DNA of 64,000 bases from Oegoconia quadripuncta (GCA_949316235.1 OX438750.1:22632865-22696864), one strand, 5' to 3'; positions 21,106 to 33,152 are shown, counted from the first letter of the stretch. A program made the numbers and translations. The notes: generated from the sequence alone by a model not told the origin.

Positions 21106-21690
21106 GCAAGGCCTGCAGTTGGAGTTTTATATGCTGATGATTGCAATATGTAAATGGTTTGTCACCTGCGATGAAGGCTCTTGGCTTGGAAGGCACTTGA
21201 GCTCTCCGTATGACCCAACCTATCCTTTAATTCTTCTAAATAGCTAAGAAGGTTTCGGTTCCTGTTCTCCTCTCTGCTTTCCTTTGAACATGATTCTTAT
21301 AAAATTGTTATGTCAAGTGTCCTTTCTTATTCCTTAGCCAGGATCTATTCTCTTTCATAATATTCAAAACAAGATTAAAAGTGTGCAAGGCGAATGGAAT
21401 AAAATAATAAATTCCTGAGATGACAGAAGTGGAGACAACTGAGCAAAAGCACCTTCTAGTCATAATAAAAGATATAAAATGAAAACTAAAACAGAATTCA
21501 AAGGCGTTTAATTTGCAATAAGCAAAAGTGGAAAACCGCAATGAATGTTAGCGGTTTGTTGCTTTAATTTTCTTATGTTGTCTTTACCTTCGAGATATTA
21601 GACTGGTAGCGTTGTAGTCAACTTCGTGGTTGGAATTAATAGAACGATTGGTTAGTCAGTTGGAAAAATATTAATACTTACTTACGTACA
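21106..21690. other. unassigned DNA
   Basis: No recognised repeat. Frames of 60-77 codons occur on both strands without domain signal. Confidence 0.4.
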
Positions 21691-21966
21691 TTACGTATGA
21701 TACGGTACGCACGGTAGACAGATATCCCCAGACTTCCTACGATCCTGACACATCTCTTTTGCTTCATCACTCTCATAATGTTGTTCATACATGCTCGTCG
21801 GTTTAGGGTAGGTACTCTTGACTTGACCTTTCTTTCTAATTTGATCATGGTGCGTTCGCCGTGGTCTTCCCATACCAGCATCTTCGAATATCTCTTGCGT
21901 TAAATTTCTTTCATTCATCCTCTCCACATGTTCAAACCATCTTAGCCAACCTTTCTCAATCTTTAT
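21691..21966 (-). pseudogene. LINE reverse-transcriptase C-terminal fragment
   Basis: The minus-strand frame runs from about 21966 to a stop near 21691, about 90 codons. It shows WLRWFEHVERMNERNLT, GRPRRTHHDQI, KGQVKST and DEAKEMCQDR in this order. That matches what I know of the C-terminal tail after the reverse transcriptase in many insect non-LTR retrotransposons (W-x-GHVxRM, GRPRRT, DQI, GQVKST, CxDR). The expected G of GHV is E here. The catalytic part is absent, so this is a 5'-truncated dead copy. No 3' tail was identified. Confidence 0.8.
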
Positions 21967-22369
21967 AAAATATTAATAAAAAGTTTAATAAATATGAAAA
22001 CCCGATTACAATTATAAATATCTTAGAAACAAGACGAAATAACTTAAAGTAGGCATTAATATTGAAAAATAGTTAAAGAATGTGAATCCTCAAAATAGTG
22101 TTCCGTTTCTAGAGCGGGACGAACCTGATTTATTAAGTGCAACAAGATCGACCTGGAAGCCACTACATTTTTTTAGAAAATGTGTAATTCCATTCGTTTC
22201 TATTTGTATGGAGGACCTATTTCTAACGATAGTGAATGATATTCTTGCTTGTCTCACCCATTGGCTGTCGCACTTCTAATTATTGAAGGTACTGGAATAT
22301 TCTATGTACTGAAACGATTTCCACTGATTTTGACGTACTCATGCATTCAATGCAAATATCCAACTGTAT

Positions 22370-22590
22370 GTTTGTCTTTTCTTGTTACTTAATCACGACG
22401 AAACAGATAAATTAGATGAAAAATAGCTTAAAGGTAGAATATGCCTCCAAGCGCATTTATATTCCAAATAGGACATGATACTGTTATTATAAGAAAGTGA
22501 TTAGTTCCCGGGGGATAAATAAATTACACATATAAACGAAATTTCATATCTAAAGGAATTCCACGTAGGTGGAGCGAGGGCTAATTCTAA
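22370..22590 (+). mobile_element. dispersed repeat R, eroded copy
   Basis: Weak but ordered match to R: TTGTTACTTAATCACGACGA, TAGAATATGCC, GTGATTAGTTCCCGGGGGAT, AAATAAATTACA, GGAATTCCACGTAGGTGGAG. Older than the copies at 30602 and 41520. Confidence 0.55.
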
Positions 22591-23399
22591 TAATTCGTCC
22601 TTTCCACACTTCTCTACATTCTGCCTTTTCTTTGACTTCCTGATACGACATATCATTCTTAATTTTTAAATTATTTTCTTGTTTTTGAATTTTCTATAAG
22701 AATGTACCTTCCTTATTTGAACAATAAAGCGTATTTGATTTGATATAGTTCTCATCCTTTCTTGCATATCTGAACAATACAAGTATTCCCAAAATTCGTT
22801 CTAATTTTGATTCACACGAATCCCAAATCAAGCTGCCTTCTAAGAAAACAAAACAACATTTCAATTCGTTCCCATATTGATGATATGAATTCGCAATATG
22901 AAAACTGTCGAGAGCAGCACTATTGTAAATAATGTATACATATATTCTTTTGAGTTACAAAACAACCGAATAAAACAAAATACCTTTATAAAAATTGGCG
23001 CTCTGCAAAATAAGAATAAACTATTTTCATTGAAGGTTAACTTCAGAAATATATCTGTTCATATGGTCTCTCAATACATAGAGCATCGGTAAACACGAGG
23101 GTAGTGGACTCCAAGTCCCGATCCGGGACAGCACTGCCAACTGAGAGTTAATTATACTGTGTTAACTATTCTGTTGTTGTTTCTTATTCTTCTTTTTGTG
23201 TTATTGTAATTCACGTACTTTATGTTTAATTTTTTTATTGAAAATCCAAAATTCAATTGTATCTAATGTACCTAATTTTTAGAAAGTATTAATTTCTTTT
23301 TGACCCTTATTTAATTTTTTTAAATACTTCATATAATATTGTTAAATGTTTACCGCTACAAATATTTGCATGTCGTGGTTTATTTTTAAATCATTGGTG
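22591..23399. other. unassigned AT-rich DNA
   Basis: A GAACAATAAAGCGTATTTGA block at 22717 resembles a LINE polyadenylation end but is too short to assign. Nothing else recognised. Confidence 0.4.
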
Positions 23400-23545
23400 C
23401 ACAACCTACTTGCTTTTATCCCATTCTACTTTTTTCTCTACCCAAAGGTTGTCTGGTAGAAATGGCTTAATAGCGATAAGACCGCCTGGTTGTACAACAT
23501 TTTTGTGCAATAGAGTGTACTTGATTGATTGATTGATTAAATATA
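23400..23545 (+). mobile_element. LINE 3' untranslated end with GATT tail
   Basis: CCAAAGGTTGTCTGGTAGAA, AGCGATAAGACCGCCTGG, TTTTGTGCAATAGAGTGTAC and a (TTGA)n tail of about four units. The CAAAGGTTG...GATAAG.CCGCC signature recurs at 28330, 29515 and 42844 on the minus strand and at 57485 on the plus strand. Confidence 0.7.
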
Positions 23546-24613
23546 ATGTTCGTATTTGAGAATAGAAGTACATACAATTTAATATTTCATTTCGGTACAA
23601 AAGACTGCGCAATAAACGGCTGGATTTAGGATTGTAAGCCCACAATGTTTTGCCCTGGTATTAGGAAAACAGAAATTGTCTATTTTTGTAATATTTCTGC
23701 CTCACAGAGCAGACTGAGGTCGTCCAATTTTCCCTAAGGAATACAGTCCTAGATCGGGTATTACTGGTTTGTTATTTCTAGATAACCTTCGGTCTTTATT
23801 GGCATGTCCGAATCAAACAACAGAACCCGTAGTTATAGATAACATAGTACAAATAATTTAATTAAGGTATCGGGTCGAATGTGGCCAGGTTTGAAATTAA
23901 TTGAATCGTGTCCATTTCAAATGTACGCTACTATTGGTATCAATAAATATAGAGATAGGTATATTAACTTCTTAAAATTGGATACTGGCTGTTTTGACAA
24001 TGCAGACCCTAGACGAATAATCGTCGTACGCCCTAGAAAAATGTTACCACTTTCTGTACTTTCCTTTTCCCTTGCAAGATAATGTTTCAAAAATATCGTC
24101 TGGGAATTTGATAATCCTTCAACGATGCATGAATCGTTCATCTTGCCGTGATAACAAAAACTTGGAGTGTGATTTTTGAACTAAGTTACGAAGGGATTCT
24201 TTCCACGTGTGAATTTGTTTCCTTTTTGTTTCGATTTTGCGTATTTATGAACTACACGATAACTGTGTTGCCAGTTTCATAACATAGTCAAAAGTTCTCC
24301 ATCATATGCAAGATATTTTGTACGAGAACAAAAATCGGTAAATTGTAAAGATAAAATGGAACGTATACTCTATATACTAACCAATAGTGAACGAATGTCT
24401 AACTGCCAAACGTGGCCAAACTTAGATTAGTCGGATTCGAAAGCAAAATAGAACGTCGGGAATGCGAATGTGTCTTTTCAAAAATGTGAATTTTTAAAAT
24501 GCGAACGTGAATCTGAAATTTCCCCGTAAAAAATGAAACGGCGTTAACGCTTCTTTGTCTTTTGTCCAAAACGGCATTTGGACATGGGTAAGCGGACTCG
24601 AATTTAGACTACT
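23546..24613. other. unassigned DNA
   Basis: No recognised element. A frame at 23879-24082 overlaps another on the opposite strand; neither has a domain. Confidence 0.4.
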
Positions 24614-24840
24614 GTTTGGTTAAGTAGATAGTGACCCTATCTTCGAAACCAACGGTTGCTGGTTCGAATCCCTCGAACGGTGAATGTTTGTGTGATGAAT
24701 AAGAACATTTATTACCGAGACAAGAATGCTTATATAATTTTTTATGTGGGTATCCATTTATCCGTTATAGTATCCATGGTGCAAGCTTTTCTTAATTTGG
24801 GGCCAGATGATTGGTGTAAGTATCCGAAATATTTATTTGT
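24614..24840 (+). mobile_element. SINE-D, copy 1
   Basis: Head TTAAGTAGATAGTGACCC and B box GGTTCGAATCC, then GTGTGATGAATAAGAACATT, ATTACCGAGACAAGAATG, CCATTTATCCGTTATAGTAT, GATGATTGGTGTAAGTATCC and AAATATTTATTTG. Same block order as 35520-35760. Confidence 0.8.
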
Positions 24841-25899
24841 TACTATCTTCTTACTATTTTCGCCGAAAAGTGTCTGAAGAGTATTCCTCGGTGACTTCTC
24901 CAGCACGGTTACCAGATTCCTCTTTATATTCCCTATTAATGACTCCCACGGGACCCGTCCATTGATAGCGATGCTGGTGGTAAGTACTTCCAAGTAATCA
25001 AAAGATTTCCTGCGAACGCTCTGGCAACCGTGCGATTCTAAAATAACATCCCTTTACTTTGTATGATCAATTCAGAGAAAATATGATTACTTAATAACTT
25101 TTCTTTCAGGCAATAACTTTATTTCTAAATTTAGTAGGTATACCTACTTATATAATTTTTGTAGTAACCGCCCCTATGAAAGGAATTCAGTACATTGAAA
25201 ATTCGACACAAACGCAGTTAAATACTACAATAGCAAGTGACCACAAAGCAATATCATTTTCTGTTGTGACAGAGTGTGCGTTGCTTTTGCGGTAACAGGT
25301 GAAATGTGGCAAAAACAGAGGATATGACCATGTCACAGAAAATTCTCTGTGGACTAACAGGACGGCGACGAAAGAAATCATTGTTGTTGACATTAGTCCC
25401 GGACTATATACAGAATTAACCCTTGATCGATACAATTTCACATCACAATTCGCCGTTTATCGGCAGAAAGAAAATTGTTTCAGACGACACCTTGCTTTAC
25501 CGATAGCTCTGTTCGTCGAAAGAACTTCAAAAATATGAATGTTTCGCCGATACCATTATTTGCAGATAAGTAATACGGGCCTTAGATTACTATTAAAAGC
25601 CAAATCGACGATGTACTTACCGCAACAACCGCACAGAGAATATATGTGTTTTAATTTGTTATAAACATATTTTCAAGACAAATAATTAGAAATCTTAGAA
25701 GGAATTTAATGAGCATGATATTTTACAAAACAAAAAGAACGCTACGCTTTAGTAGAAACTATGCATTTGTTGTAAAACAGCGCAAAAAAAAAATGGGACT
25801 TATCGACAAATGTGATTTTGTTGCAAAATCATTCCATTAGTTCGACTGTCATTTTTTATTCTCTATTGTAGCTCAGATGAAAGTATTTCTAAAATATAT
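24841..25899. other. unassigned DNA
   Basis: No recognised mobile element. Between 25190 and 25540 frames of about 80 codons overlap on opposite strands; a bidirectional open stretch like this is usually accidental and I recognise no domain. Confidence 0.4.
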
Positions 25900-26541
25900 A
25901 TTCAAAACCTTCACTTTCCGTTGTCACAGAGTTGAAGCCTCTGCATGGCGTCCGATTTGCGGCCACGTGATACTCGTATATGGTGGAAACACGCGCTCCT
26001 TTCGATTGCCACAAGCGCGGTGTTTGTTTGCGGTCTGCATATTCTAGTGCGGAATTGTGTTTGCATTCTATTTTGAAAATTTTGCAACTCGCCGCAATAG
26101 CTGTTGTGAGTAGCCGGCAAACAGTACAATAACCGATATGATAAAAGTTCTTTTAAATGCGCAATGAAATTTTTGCGAGTAAATGTAGCGTATATTTGGG
26201 TTTACGAAAAATTTTACTGTATAGAAACTGTCGCAGGTATGTACTAATGGTATTTCTTTGAACCGGTTAATGTATAGAGTGGTAGCGTAACTATAAACCT
26301 CGATATATAAATGTGCGATGAAATTTGGTTCGAAAGATCGTAGTTCCGTTACGCTGTTGGTCGACACATAGCTTGTGCGATAAACAATACAGTGACAGAA
26401 TACTTCATCGACGAATGCTAGTTCGAAGGCGACCTTTGTCCCGAGCGAGCGAAACGAACGAGCAAGATGGGTGGGAAGGAACACCCCAACATTGTTGGTT
26501 AGGTTCAGAAGGTTAAGGCGGGAGCGAATAATAGCCTTCAA
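25900..26541. other. CpG-richer block with a 157-codon minus frame
   Basis: Composition is clearly less AT-rich than the flanks, with CpGs spread through 25940-26110 and 26320-26520. The longest frame, 26541 to 26068 on the minus strand, begins at an ATG and is rich in F, Y, S and I without a recognisable domain. A CAGGTATGT splice-donor-like word lies at about 26233 on the plus strand. It could be a promoter, a first exon or an unknown repeat; I cannot decide. Confidence 0.25.
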
Positions 26542-26659
26542 TATTAGGTTGAATATACTTCGACATTAGTTTCAATTGTTTGTCAAAAAAATTCACTTTT
26601 GATATGTTCAATACTAACGTCAATTGTCGCCTAAAATATTTTCAGCTTAATTTGAACAT

Positions 26660-27140
26660 GTTATTGTTGTTTTTTATTAATCACAAAGGACATAATAATA
26701 GATAAAGTAACTTTGCAAACACCCTACACATAAGTCACAATAGTGCCGTACTGGATACTAATGCTAATTTATTGTTATTAGTGAGGACCTGTAATTGGCT
26801 TACTGTTGTAACATATATTTGTAAGTTATTTTATTTTAGTTTTGTTTTATTTCATTACTCAAAAATAGTATGACGTTGACGTAACAATGGTTACATACTT
26901 ATACTTAATTAATTTTGACATAGCTACATATAATAATATGTAGATGCTAAATTTCTGTCTTATTTTGTTCATTTTGTGATTTAACAAATAATCTAATAAT
27001 GTAATGTATGTGTATAGTTATTGTTTTATTGTTTTATGTTTGACAATCACTTTTACTTTAAAAATCATAAATTTACGGAACTGTATATGTGACTTAATAT
27101 TGTAAAAGTGAACTAAATAAATCTAATCTAATCTAATCTA
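26660..27140 (+). mobile_element. LINE-type 3' untranslated end with AATCT tail
   Basis: Long AT-rich non-coding stretch that ends AAGTGAACTAAATAAATCTA and then ATCTAATCTAATCT, about four units. Such short tandem tails after AATAAA are typical of LINE 3' ends in this window. The left boundary is uncertain and no coding part is attached. Confidence 0.45.
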
Positions 27141-27287
27141 TTGCAAATGCTGTTGGTCTTCCAAATATATAAAAATAAAAAATACCCGGGAGTTCTTTCG
27201 CTCCGTAATTGGTAAAAGTGTCGAAGTTTTGTCTAGATTTTTTGTTGATATGATTCCAGATGCAATGATTATAAAACTTTGTTTTAT

Positions 27288-27600
27288 CATCAACAGCCTT
27301 ACACGTCCCCACTATTGGAGCACAGCCTCCTCTCACTGGGAGAGGGTATGGGCCATAATCCACCACCCGGGCCCAATGCGGATTGGTGGATTTGTGTCAG
27401 ACTAGTGGCTACCACCCCTGTAGGCCACCGACTTGGCTTAACACTTGCTCTCAATTGAAAACAACCGGTAGCGACTTTTTAACGTGCCTGCACGGAAATA
27501 CCTGTATTAAAATGCCATTAGTGATCACCCATCCAAGTATTGGCCGCGCCATACATTGCTTAACTTCGCTAATCGAAAATAAATAGCGAATGCGACTGCA
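27288..27600 (-). mobile_element. SINE-C-related element, copy E2
   Basis: CATCAACAGCCTTACACGTC, CTCTCACTGGGAGAGGG, TATGGGCCATAATCCACCAC, GGGCCCAATGCGGATTGGTG and GCCACCGACTTGGCTTAACA match E1 at 11263. The outer part continues through ATCACCCATCCAAGTATTGG and CCGCGCCATACATTGCTTAAC. Confidence 0.65.
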
Positions 27601-28329
27601 CCACTGAGATGGACTTTTTGGGGGAGTTGTAGTATATTGATAACCTTGCCGTATTTCGGTATTGCGTAATGGTTTACTGCAACATAAATTCATATCGCTT
27701 AGTCAGCGCCGATACCAATGTAATAAATAGGCTTGTTCAGTATTAAAGGGCCTTGTCCGTGCAACATCACAATAGACAATTAGTCTTATTTACGGAACCC
27801 CCCGTCCTCGACCAACCACCATCTTTAATACCACATGGCGACCAACTACATTATCACACCACGAGTGTTTCACTTGTTTAGTATAGTTTATATATAAAAC
27901 ATAACAAAACGTCTAGACTCTAGACTCTAGAGTAACCAAGATAAAAGAGCTGTAATAAAAGGTGTAGTAGTTACATAATCCTTCCATAATCGGTTTGCTT
28001 GAAACAAACCGTGTCAGAGCAAAATGTAAAAGGACAATAAAATTGCGTCTAACTTCCACGAACTGGCAAACAGCAGCAACAACAATGAAATAACTGCAAG
28101 GATGTGAAAATTCTCTCACAACATTCCAACTTGGTAAGATAATATTTTTATTGTTCGTCGACTGGCTAGGAAACACGCTAGGTTCCGCTAGTTCGTGCTA
28201 CGAGAATCTTTACGCGATTTAAATTAGAGTTACCCAAAATAGAACGAAGTGATATTTCGTGGACTACTTTGGATGCTTTATGTTCAGTACTAGATTGAAA
28301 GCTAATTATTATGAGGTCAAAGTCAAGAG
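27601..28329. other. unassigned DNA
   Basis: A short tandem, TCTAGACTCTAGACTCTAGA, lies near 27912. A CGGTTT/AAACCG dyad lies near 27990. No element or gene recognised. Confidence 0.4.
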
Positions 28330-28500
28330 TATTCTTTATTATGTAGCACAAGTTCTCAAACAAACAAAAACAAAATATTCTTGATTGTACAATAAAAAAA
28401 GCATAACAAAACTATAAGTAAAAAAAGGGGATAGTACAATTTGGCGGCCTTATCACCAAAAGTCGTTCCAGCGTTCACTTGCAATAGTCAAACTTTACAT
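28330..28500 (-). mobile_element. LINE 3' untranslated end
   Basis: Minus-strand version of the CAAAGGTTG family: starts near TTATTATGTAGCACAAG, has GTACAATTTGGCGGCCTTAT, CACCAAAAGTCGTTCC. The part before the signature is eroded. Confidence 0.55.
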
Positions 28501-28794
28501 GTTTAACTTCCGACGAAAAACGTCTGTCACTGTCTAATTAAATGAATAATAAGTTAGTCGATAAGAAAATATGTAATTTAACCGAAATTCGACTTAATGG
28601 TATTAATGGTGGGTCATGATTCAATTGCTTCGAGTGTGCTACAGTTTGGTTGATTTAAGAATTTGTGAAGAAATTTCATTTGGAATAATTTTCTGTGAAT
28701 GAATATGAACGTTAAAACATAATTGACCTCTTGCAAAGTTTTGTTATGTTTGTTCAACCCGAATAAATCAATTTATTGACCAATTTTGGGTATT

Positions 28795-28990
28795 ATGCGT
28801 TATGTGTTTGACGGCGTTGTGTGTGTCCTTGTCCGGATGTAATACTTGGCCCGATTTCAATGCGAGTTTTTATATTAAAAACTAAACGAGAGGACAGGTT
28901 CTTAGCCATGAAAGCCTTTTCGAAAATGTTGACTTTAATCACAGTTGGTTGGTCTATCTGGATAATATAATTATTTGTTTCTACGGTGGA
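28795..28990 (+). repeat. dispersed repeat H, copy 2
   Basis: GTTTGACGGCGTTGTGTGTG, TTGTCCGGATGTAAT, CCCGATTTCAATGCGAG, TATATTAAAAACTAAACGAG and GGTTCTTAGCCATGAAAG follow the H order. The AATCGGTTAAGCCG block is missing from this copy. Confidence 0.6.
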
Positions 28991-29159
28991 GTTTCCTAAA
29001 TTTTCAATTTATTAAGCTACCATTTCTTGAAAAGGCAATTTCCCCTGAACAAGAACAAGCAAAAAACGGTTTTGTGTTAGAAAGGAAACAATTTATTTTA
29101 TCATTATATTAGGACCTCTATACTTGCCCAATAATATGACAAACAAATAAATTAAATAA

Positions 29160-29352
29160 ATAAATATTTCGGACACTAACATCAATCATCTAGTCCCAAA
29201 CTAAGCAAAGCCTGTACTATGGATACTAGATAACGGATAAACATACATAAATATTTATATAAACATCAATGACTCGGGAATAAATGTTCGTATTCATCAC
29301 ACAAACATTTACACCACTATACAGTCACTATCCACTACACCAATCGGTCGTC
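29160..29352 (-). mobile_element. SINE-D, copy 2
   Basis: AATCATCTAGTCCCAAACTA, GTACTATGGATACTAGATAA, GATAAACATACATAAATA, AATGTTCGTATTCATCACAC and CACTATCCACTACACCAATC. The B box region is eroded. The tail is (AAAT)n near 29150. Confidence 0.8.
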
Positions 29353-29514
29353 TTCTACTACTACTACAGTGAATGCGGCATTCTTCCTACATAACTGAAG
29401 GAAGAAGGAAGAAACTGGTCAATAGTCAACGCAAATGAATTCCATCTCTTGCATCACCTACGTCATCACTAGAGTATTACCAATCGAACTTTAAAATAAG
29501 TATACAATACTATA

Positions 29515-29640
29515 CAAATATTCTTTATTGTCCACCAACAGTAGTTACAGTATAAATATTGAACTTAGAAATGAGGTAGGTGGCGGCCTTACCACTGGAA
29601 GTGAATTCTTACAGGTAACCACTGGTTAAAAGATTATACC
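29515..29640 (-). mobile_element. LINE 3' untranslated end
   Basis: AATATTCTTTATTGTCCACC, AGGTGGCGGCCTTACCACTG and GGTAACCACTGG are the minus-strand CAAAGGTTG signature. The coding part is absent. Confidence 0.55.
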
Positions 29641-30389
29641 TATTTGATTTATCCATTCGGCTTTAAAGTGAAAAGCTCATTGTGGCCAAGTGACTTCCTT
29701 ATAATAACCATTTTTTTGCTAAATCAAGCAATTACTACTTGAGATAAGGCACGCTCCAGCGATTCAAAAGTACCTGGGATATTTAAGCACCCTCAGGGAC
29801 TCTTGATTGTGGATCGAGTATTGTGCGATGCATATTTTAAAGAGTTTCTTTATTAAGGTTCAAATGGTGTCAGAGGCGAATACTTGATAAGCATTTTAAG
29901 TATTTTCGAGGCTCCTTAAAAAGTTGATTATTTTCAATTTCACAGTTTCAAGAGTTGGGGTGATATTTTAAAGGAGAATATTTGAAGATGAGTTTTATAA
30001 ATATAAGTTTTATCTTGCGCAAGTCAGTAAATACACTGAATTTTAATGTGAAGTGCTGAATAGGGGCTATCAAAATAAAGATATCTTTTTTCCGCACCAG
30101 TAATGAAATATTGAATTAATATTTTTATATAATTAGGTATATGACTCTTAAGTTAAAATGAAATAAATTTTATAAAACAAATATAACGACCAATAAATTT
30201 GTAATGTTCCTGCTTAATGAACTATAACGATAAATTTAAAATGTAGAAAATCCCCAAAATAAATTATTATTATCATCCAAATAAACGAAAAGGTTAAAAA
30301 TTAAATATCTTCGGAAACATCATCATCATCATCAAAAAATTAGAAATTCCCCGAACGACTATGATTTCATCCAAATATAAAAATTGTGT
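29641..30389. other. unassigned AT-rich DNA
   Basis: Includes a short ATCATCATCATCATC run at about 30319. Otherwise nothing recognised. Confidence 0.45.
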
Positions 30390-30558
30390 TAAAAGAAATA
30401 TATCTTCGAAGCGGCTCGGCCGATTTTCAACAAATAATGACTAAGAACGTCCGGAGAAATCGGACCAGGACCACGCATTACTGAGATACGTCCGGACAAA
30501 GGCTGGACACAGATACATGACCGTTAAATACATATCACCCGTCGTTTTTTGTCGGGGG
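30390..30558 (-). repeat. dispersed repeat H, minus-strand copy
   Basis: TATCTTCGAAGCGGCTCGGC, CGATTTTCAACAAATAATG, CTGAGATACGTCCGGACAAA, GGCTGGACACAG and CCCGTCGTTTTTTGTCGG match H blocks reversed. Directly precedes repeat R copy 4. Confidence 0.6.
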
Positions 30559-30601
30559 TTAAAAATTTAAATGAATACCCAAAATCTCAACTATCCCAAT
30601 C

Positions 30602-30832
30602 CCAACTAATATTATAAATGCGAAAGTTTGTGTGTGTGTATGTCGTATGTATGTTACATACATACATACATACAACATGTTTGTTACCTCTTCCCGCCTA
30701 TATATACGGCTGGACGGATTTGGATGGGTGGGTAAACAGATTGGGACCTGGATTAACATATAGGCTAACTTTTTTCTGAACCGATTTTGATAAAATCTTC
30801 CACGCGGACGAAGTCGCGGGCGGAAAGCTAGT
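30602..30832 (+). mobile_element. dispersed repeat R, full-length copy
   Basis: Begins AACTAATATTATAAATGCGA, passes a (ACAT)n run, ATACGGCTGGACGGATTTGG, AACTTTTTTCTGAACCG and ends CTTCCACGCGGACGAAGTCG followed by CGGGCGGAAAGCTAGT. The best-preserved left end among the R copies. Confidence 0.85.
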
Positions 30833-30962
30833 TGGCCAATAAAAGTGTGATTTATTCGGATTGGACAAACATTAGCAAAACGTTAGAAGAGTTCAATTAT
30901 GTTTCAGCGTTCATATTTATTTATAGAAAAGTACTTCTTGTTGAAATTTCTTTACAAATTAA

Positions 30963-31006
30963 AGTGATTGAGGTCAAGCACGAACCCGTCGTGCAAAAAA
31001 AAAAAA
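30963..31006 (+). mobile_element. SINE-A tail fragment
   Basis: Only the last part is present: GTGATTGAGGTCAAGCACGA, ACCCGTCGTGC and an A run. A 5'-truncated insertion or a remnant. Confidence 0.75.
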
Positions 31007-31779
31007 TCAACCTACTTCTGCAGTACACTCCAACCCATGGCATCATGACCCACCATAAGCTTAATTTTCCACAAATATCAACAAAGCATTAGGATCGAGA
31101 TCACACGTAACGATATTCGAAATTCAAAGCAATCATTTATCTATTACTTTGTTTACAGGTCATTATTAATTCTTTATTAATTCTTCTTTTCTACTGTTTA
31201 TTTATTACGTGCAGGTTTGCTAATATTCAAAAAGACTTAAGTGCCTCATGCTAGGTAATAGAAGAAAACTTCAATTATTATTTGACGATTCGACGACGAT
31301 CGAATTGGATGAGTGGATCATGATTCAATTAGTTCAACCGTACCTATTAAAATGTCCAAACTGTAACTTAGACTACACAAAATTTTAAGCCAAAAAAAAA
31401 TAATTTCCACTATATGTGATACAGTATCGTTATATTATGTAAATCACCAAACAGTTGAAACGCAAGTCATACATATGAGGTAATTGAAAAATGGCCTCGC
31501 ATAAATAGTGCTGTTTCAACTCCGAAACAAGAAAATTAATGGAAGTCTAGTATTTTTGGCAAGTGGCCACTTCGAAATCGTAGTGCATCGACCTGCCTAG
31601 TCTGCATCCACATTTACGATTACTGTACTGAGAATCACAATGTTACGTTAACAAGAGTATGCTAGTATGCAGTTACGGTTAGACAGATTTTGTGAATTAA
31701 TTTCCATGTTATCCATGATTTTTTTCGAAATCTACTACTGCTAGAAGTGTAAGGAAAAAAAAAATAAAATAAAAAAACG
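31007..31779. other. unassigned AT-rich DNA
   Basis: No recognised repeat or gene. Confidence 0.5.
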
Positions 31780-31968
31780 ACGGATATTAAGTCTTTGACG
31801 GCGTTGTGTGTGTATGTGTCTCCAATCTTTGTCTGGACGTATCTCAGTAATTCGTGGTCTGATTTGAGTGCGGTTTTTTATATTAAAGACTAAACGAGGG
31901 GGCGGGTTCGTAGCCACGTTTAATGAAAATCGGTAAAGGCGTTTCGAAAACATTTAGGTTTTTTGGTG
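31780..31968 (+). repeat. dispersed repeat H, copy 3
   Basis: Well preserved: GACGGCGTTGTGTGTGTATG, CCAATCTTTGTCTGGACGTA, TCTGATTTGAGTGCGG, ATATTAAAGACTAAACGAGG, GGGCGGGTTCGTAGCCACG, TTTAATGAAAATCGGTAAAG. Its right end is cut by a TA-flanked MITE. Confidence 0.65.
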
Positions 31969-31970
31969 TA

Positions 31971-32052
31971 TCGTCAGCTGCAGAGAAACCAAACCTCCCC
32001 GTACTTACAGTCACTATGTGAATAGGGGGTCATATTTCTCTGCAGCTGACTG
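31971..32052. mobile_element. 82-bp MITE with TA target duplication
   Basis: Terminal arms GTCAGCTGCAGAGAAA at 31973-31988 and TTTCTCTGCAGCTGAC at 32035-32050 are perfect 16-bp inverted repeats. TA lies on each side (31969-31970 and 32053-32054), the duplication expected of mariner-type transposition. Too short to code for anything. Confidence 0.75.
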
Positions 32053-32094
32053 TACTTCGATGATTTTCTATTTATTTATATATATAAGTTTTAA

Positions 32095-32165
32095 ACCGTT
32101 CCCTTACTTTCTTAGCCATATTTGATGGAAATCGGTTAAGCCGTTTCGAAGACGCAGTTGGCTTA
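32095..32165 (+). repeat. repeat H, 3' fragment
   Basis: CTTAGCCATATTTGATGGAA, ATCGGTTAAGCCGTTTCGAA and GACGCAGTTGG match the H end. Lies 40 bp beyond the MITE, so it may be a second, adjacent copy. Confidence 0.6.
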
Positions 32166-32169
32166 GTCC

Positions 32170-33053
32170 ATTTGGGTGGTTTAATGATTTGTTTCCTCGG
32201 GGGTTTTCTTCTGTTACCACCTGTAGCATAAACGGTTTGATGTGCAAGGTGGCTTGATTTGTTTTGCTCCTCAAAGTGCGAGTCGATTTTTGTAGTAAAA
32301 AATTGACATGGCCGCAAAATACAAAATATGCTGTCGTATTTTTTGGTTTAAAATATTAAACTGTTATTGTTCTGATAAATATCTCACCGCAATAAGTCTT
32401 GTTTAATATTTACTCTTCTCAATTAGCAGGTGTATTTCAGGTGTGTTTCATCTTGCGTCCAACTTGCGCTGACGCATGCGATAGGTATAAGTCTAGATAT
32501 GCATGCGCGCATTGCATCATTGAACTTGACCGCTGCAGTTACGTCTTGTATTGTGCGCGATGCTTCCCATTTAAAAAAGGCTTGAGGTAATGAATACTAT
32601 GAATACCTTTACTGAGGTTCTCTAATTTTATTCTGAGTGGCATAACTTCATACAATTTGCCTTGCTTGCTGCTTGTTCAACATTGAATATTCATGCCAAA
32701 ATAATAATTGTTTATAAACCTAAATAATAATTGTTTATTGTCTTTCAAGGCTGGCCATATATTAAGTTACCTGATACTACATTTTCCTAATAGTATTATA
32801 CAGTCAGTCTGCACTCTGTTTGTAAACCAAGGATTCACCACATCGAATTACTAAGTTAAGTTCCGATCTTCTAATCCATTTAAGTTGAATCCCCACATAT
32901 TAAGCAGCAACGAAATCCGTCTTACTGCGTCTTATCTACTAAAGGTCGGATTACACAAGATTACTTCTACTATTTCTGCTAATCAATAGCGAGTAACACG
33001 CAAGTTGAATAAATAATGTGGTTTGCAGGAGCATTTCAGGAAAAGTTTATATA
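32170..33053. other. unassigned DNA
   Basis: A TGCATGCGCGCATTGCATCA block near 32499 is rich in alternating purine-pyrimidine steps. A GCCTTGCTTGCTGCTTGTTC block near 32659 recalls repeat N. No gene recognised. Confidence 0.4.
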
Positions 33054-33057
33054 TGTA

Positions 33058-33152
33058 CAGTCAACCGCACGTGTAACACTGCCAGTAAAAGCTGATATCT
33101 CGTACGAGAGCGCGCCCATACAAATATGTCACGTCTGATGTGCGATCGACTG
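33058..33152. mobile_element. 95-bp MITE with TA target duplication
   Basis: Ends CAGTCAACCGCACGTG and, read from the right, CAGTCGATCGCACATC. TA flanks both ends (33056-33057 and 33153-33154). The centre has ATCTCGTACGAGAG, a short dyad. The CAGTC start is shared with the MITE at 31971, read from its right end. Confidence 0.65.

Noticed and set aside
26068..26541. 157-codon protein-coding gene
   Set aside because: No domain, no splice context and biased F/Y/S/I composition. Kept only as a low-confidence block.
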